Assembly: GCA_900754605.1 (NCBI GenBank)
Contig: CAAEDK010000229.1
Coordinates: 1 to 6,906, forward strand
DNA length: 6,906 bases
Origin: an uncultured Oscillospiraceae bacterium
Lineage (GTDB): Bacteria > Bacillota_A > Clostridia > Oscillospirales > Oscillospiraceae
Reading direction: 5' to 3'
Made by a program: the position numbers and the translations under genes. Shown here one piece after another: positions 5,966 through 6,906 of this stretch; position 1 is the stretch's first letter; every line of letters starts with the position of its first letter. Under the pieces are notes generated by a model. It worked only from the letters and a program-made list of their open reading frames with translations, was not told the origin of the DNA and ran no database searches.

Positions 5966-6853
5966 CTAAGTCGATCTCGTCAGCCACTTTAAATCATAGG
6001 GCTCAAACACGGCCTTTCCATAGGCATCCACATCCAGGGGCGTGCCGTCCCAGTCGGAGTGGATGTCACCTGTCTGCTTAATGAGGATGTCATAGAGGAT
6101 GTCGTAGGTGACACCGTCCTTGGGATCTGTCTCCACGATGGTGGAGTAGGGTAGTGTCTTGTGATACATCAATTCCATGCCCTTATAGTCGAAGTGGAAG
6201 CCGCAACGCATCCGGCAGCCGTCAAGCCCCGTGTACTTGGCCACCCGCTTGAGATCGCGGAGGATCTTGTCGTTCTCCTCATCATACAGGTTCTCCTGAG
6301 TGGTGGCGGTGTAGTCGAAGCGAAACTGAATGGAGGCTCCGGGGATCTTCCGAAACCGCTCCAGATAGGGCACCAACTGATCCACCGGATAGTTTTCATA
6401 GAGCACGCAGTTCACCCGGAAGGGCACCGGAAGCTTGGCCAGCAGGGAGTCGTTGGACTCCACCACATAGTGCTGAAGATGGCGAGAAACATTGATGCAG
6501 GCAATTTTTCTCATGTTCCGTTCAATAAAGTCCAACACTGTCTCCTCCGGCTGATCTGTGGAAACCGGAAGTGTAGTGTTGATGTATATTTTGTGGGTCG
6601 GTGGTACCGCGTCCATCATTATCTGAAATGCTTCCAAATTCGCAAAGGGCTCTCCCCCTGTAAAAACGAAATCACAGCGAGGAGATATATTGTCCATTCG
6701 ACCGATACTCTCACAGATTTTCTCTAGTGAGAAGCCCGTCATGTCTGCATACTCTTCTTTGTTGATGCAGAAAGGACAGTGGTTTTTGCAGTCATAGGGG
6801 ACAAAGACAGTCACCGTAGCGCCGCGCTCTCGCGTCTTATAGGGATGATTCAT
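5966..6853 (-). CDS. Radical SAM protein of unknown substrate
   Basis: A 295-aa enzyme expected to cleave S-adenosylmethionine with a [4Fe-4S] cluster and make a radical on an unknown substrate. The cluster motif CxxxCxxC is C22, C26, C29 in YDCKNHCPFCINKEEY. FTGGEPF (64-70) is the SAM-binding GGEP motif, followed by beta strands typical of the partial TIM barrel (KIYINTTLPV at 88-97). Two further Cys, C213 and C217 in GLDGCRMRCGFHFDYKG, are the only hint of an auxiliary site; there is no full SPASM domain. The length and motifs do not fit HydE (about 350 aa) or HydG (about 470 aa), so this is not an obvious H-cluster maturase. GAAGG lies 8 nt before the ATG. Its start overlaps a possible upstream reading frame by ATGA, and the hydrogenase pair follows 49 nt later, so one operon is likely but not proven. 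Its base composition is less GC-rich than the genes after it. Confidence 0.85.
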   Translation of the reverse strand: MNHPYKTRERGATVTVFVPYDCKNHCPFCINKEEYADMTGFSLEKICESIGRMDNISPRCDFVFTGGEPFANLEAFQIMMDAVPPTHKIYINTTLPVSTDQPEETVLDFIERNMRKIACINVSRHLQHYVVESNDSLLAKLPVPFRVNCVLYENYPVDQLVPYLERFRKIPGASIQFRFDYTATTQENLYDEENDKILRDLKRVAKYTGLDGCRMRCGFHFDYKGMELMYHKTLPYSTIVETDPKDGVTYDILYDILIKQTGDIHSDWDGTPLDVDAYGKAVFEPYDLKWLTRST

Positions 6854-6906
6854 CTTGAAAGCCTTCTTTCTATGGATTTGGGAACGCCGGCTGCCGCATT
6901 ACGGCA
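6850..6906 (-). CDS. Possible C-terminal end of an upstream gene, cut by the window edge
   Basis: One minus-strand frame stays open from the right edge through 18 codons and ends with TGA at 6850-6852, overlapping the radical SAM ATG as ATGA. The other two frames contain stops. The translated tail (CRNAAAGVPKSIERRLSR) is too short to identify. ATGA overlaps are a common operon junction, which is the main support; chance cannot be excluded. Confidence 0.35.
   Translation of the reverse strand, partial: CRNAAAGVPKSIERRLSR
6892..6906. repeat. Small inverted repeat at the right edge
   Basis: TGCCG and CGGCA around the loop CATTA, ending exactly at the window edge, so the full stem cannot be seen. 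If the upstream frame is coding this is incidental. Confidence 0.25.

Noticed and set aside
4855..6081. Long plus-strand open frame (408 codons) opposite the flavoprotein and the end of the radical SAM gene
   Set aside because: It spans two genes on the other strand and their intergenic gap, and has low-complexity composition typical of an antisense frame.
5966..6853. Radical SAM gene as hydE or hydG
   Set aside because: Too short for either family, lacks the C-terminal domain of HydG, and the cysteine context CKNHCPFCINKEEY does not match what I know of the maturases.
1..6906. CRISPR array, tRNA or rRNA genes
   Set aside because: No regularly spaced repeats, tRNA-like cloverleaf or rRNA-like sequence was seen on either strand.

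Overview
The window looks like a chromosomal segment of an anaerobic Firmicute, most likely a gut Clostridia species (Oscillospirales or Lachnospirales). The basis is a Tn916/Tn1549-type integrase, strong AGGAG-type ribosome binding sites, an oxygen-sensitive [FeFe]-hydrogenase and the mix of GC-rich genes with AT-rich spacers. The exact taxon cannot be read from the sequence. Every gene I can support lies on the minus strand, so transcription runs from right to left.

Right part (about 2330-6906), a metabolic operon. From its 5' end it holds: a possible tail of an upstream gene cut by the window edge, overlapping the next start by ATGA; a 295-aa radical SAM protein of unknown substrate; a 612-aa iron-sulfur flavoprotein in which a NuoF C-terminal Fe-S domain is joined to a GltD-like FAD/NAD(P)H oxidoreductase; and, overlapping that gene by 7 nt, a 584-aa CpI-type [FeFe]-hydrogenase with all H-cluster motifs and the full set of accessory Fe-S clusters. 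This pair resembles the poorly characterised 'glutamate-synthase-linked' [FeFe]-hydrogenases (group A2 of the HydDB scheme). The expected job is electron exchange between NAD(P)H and H2 through a GltD-type flavin, not the NuoF-type FMN/NADH module of ordinary bifurcating hydrogenases. The operon ends in an AT-rich spacer with a perfect 12-bp hairpin (2225-2253).

Left part (1-2224), a mobile-element regulation and integration module. It has a DeoR-like helix-turn-helix regulator started from TTG behind a perfect AGGAGG, about 640 nt without a convincing gene (1216-1853) that is rich in inverted repeats and holds one consensus TATAAT box, an excisionase (xis) and a tyrosine integrase (int) that runs off the left edge. 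No relaxase, coupling protein or other conjugation gene lies between the regulator and the hydrogenase. Either the element is cut down, or the hydrogenase operon is cargo, or an element boundary lies near 2200-2330.

Points worth most attention are the hydrogenase/GltD-NuoF pair with its unexplained radical SAM neighbour, and the structured stretch upstream of xis-int, which could be a leader RNA or a recombination control region.
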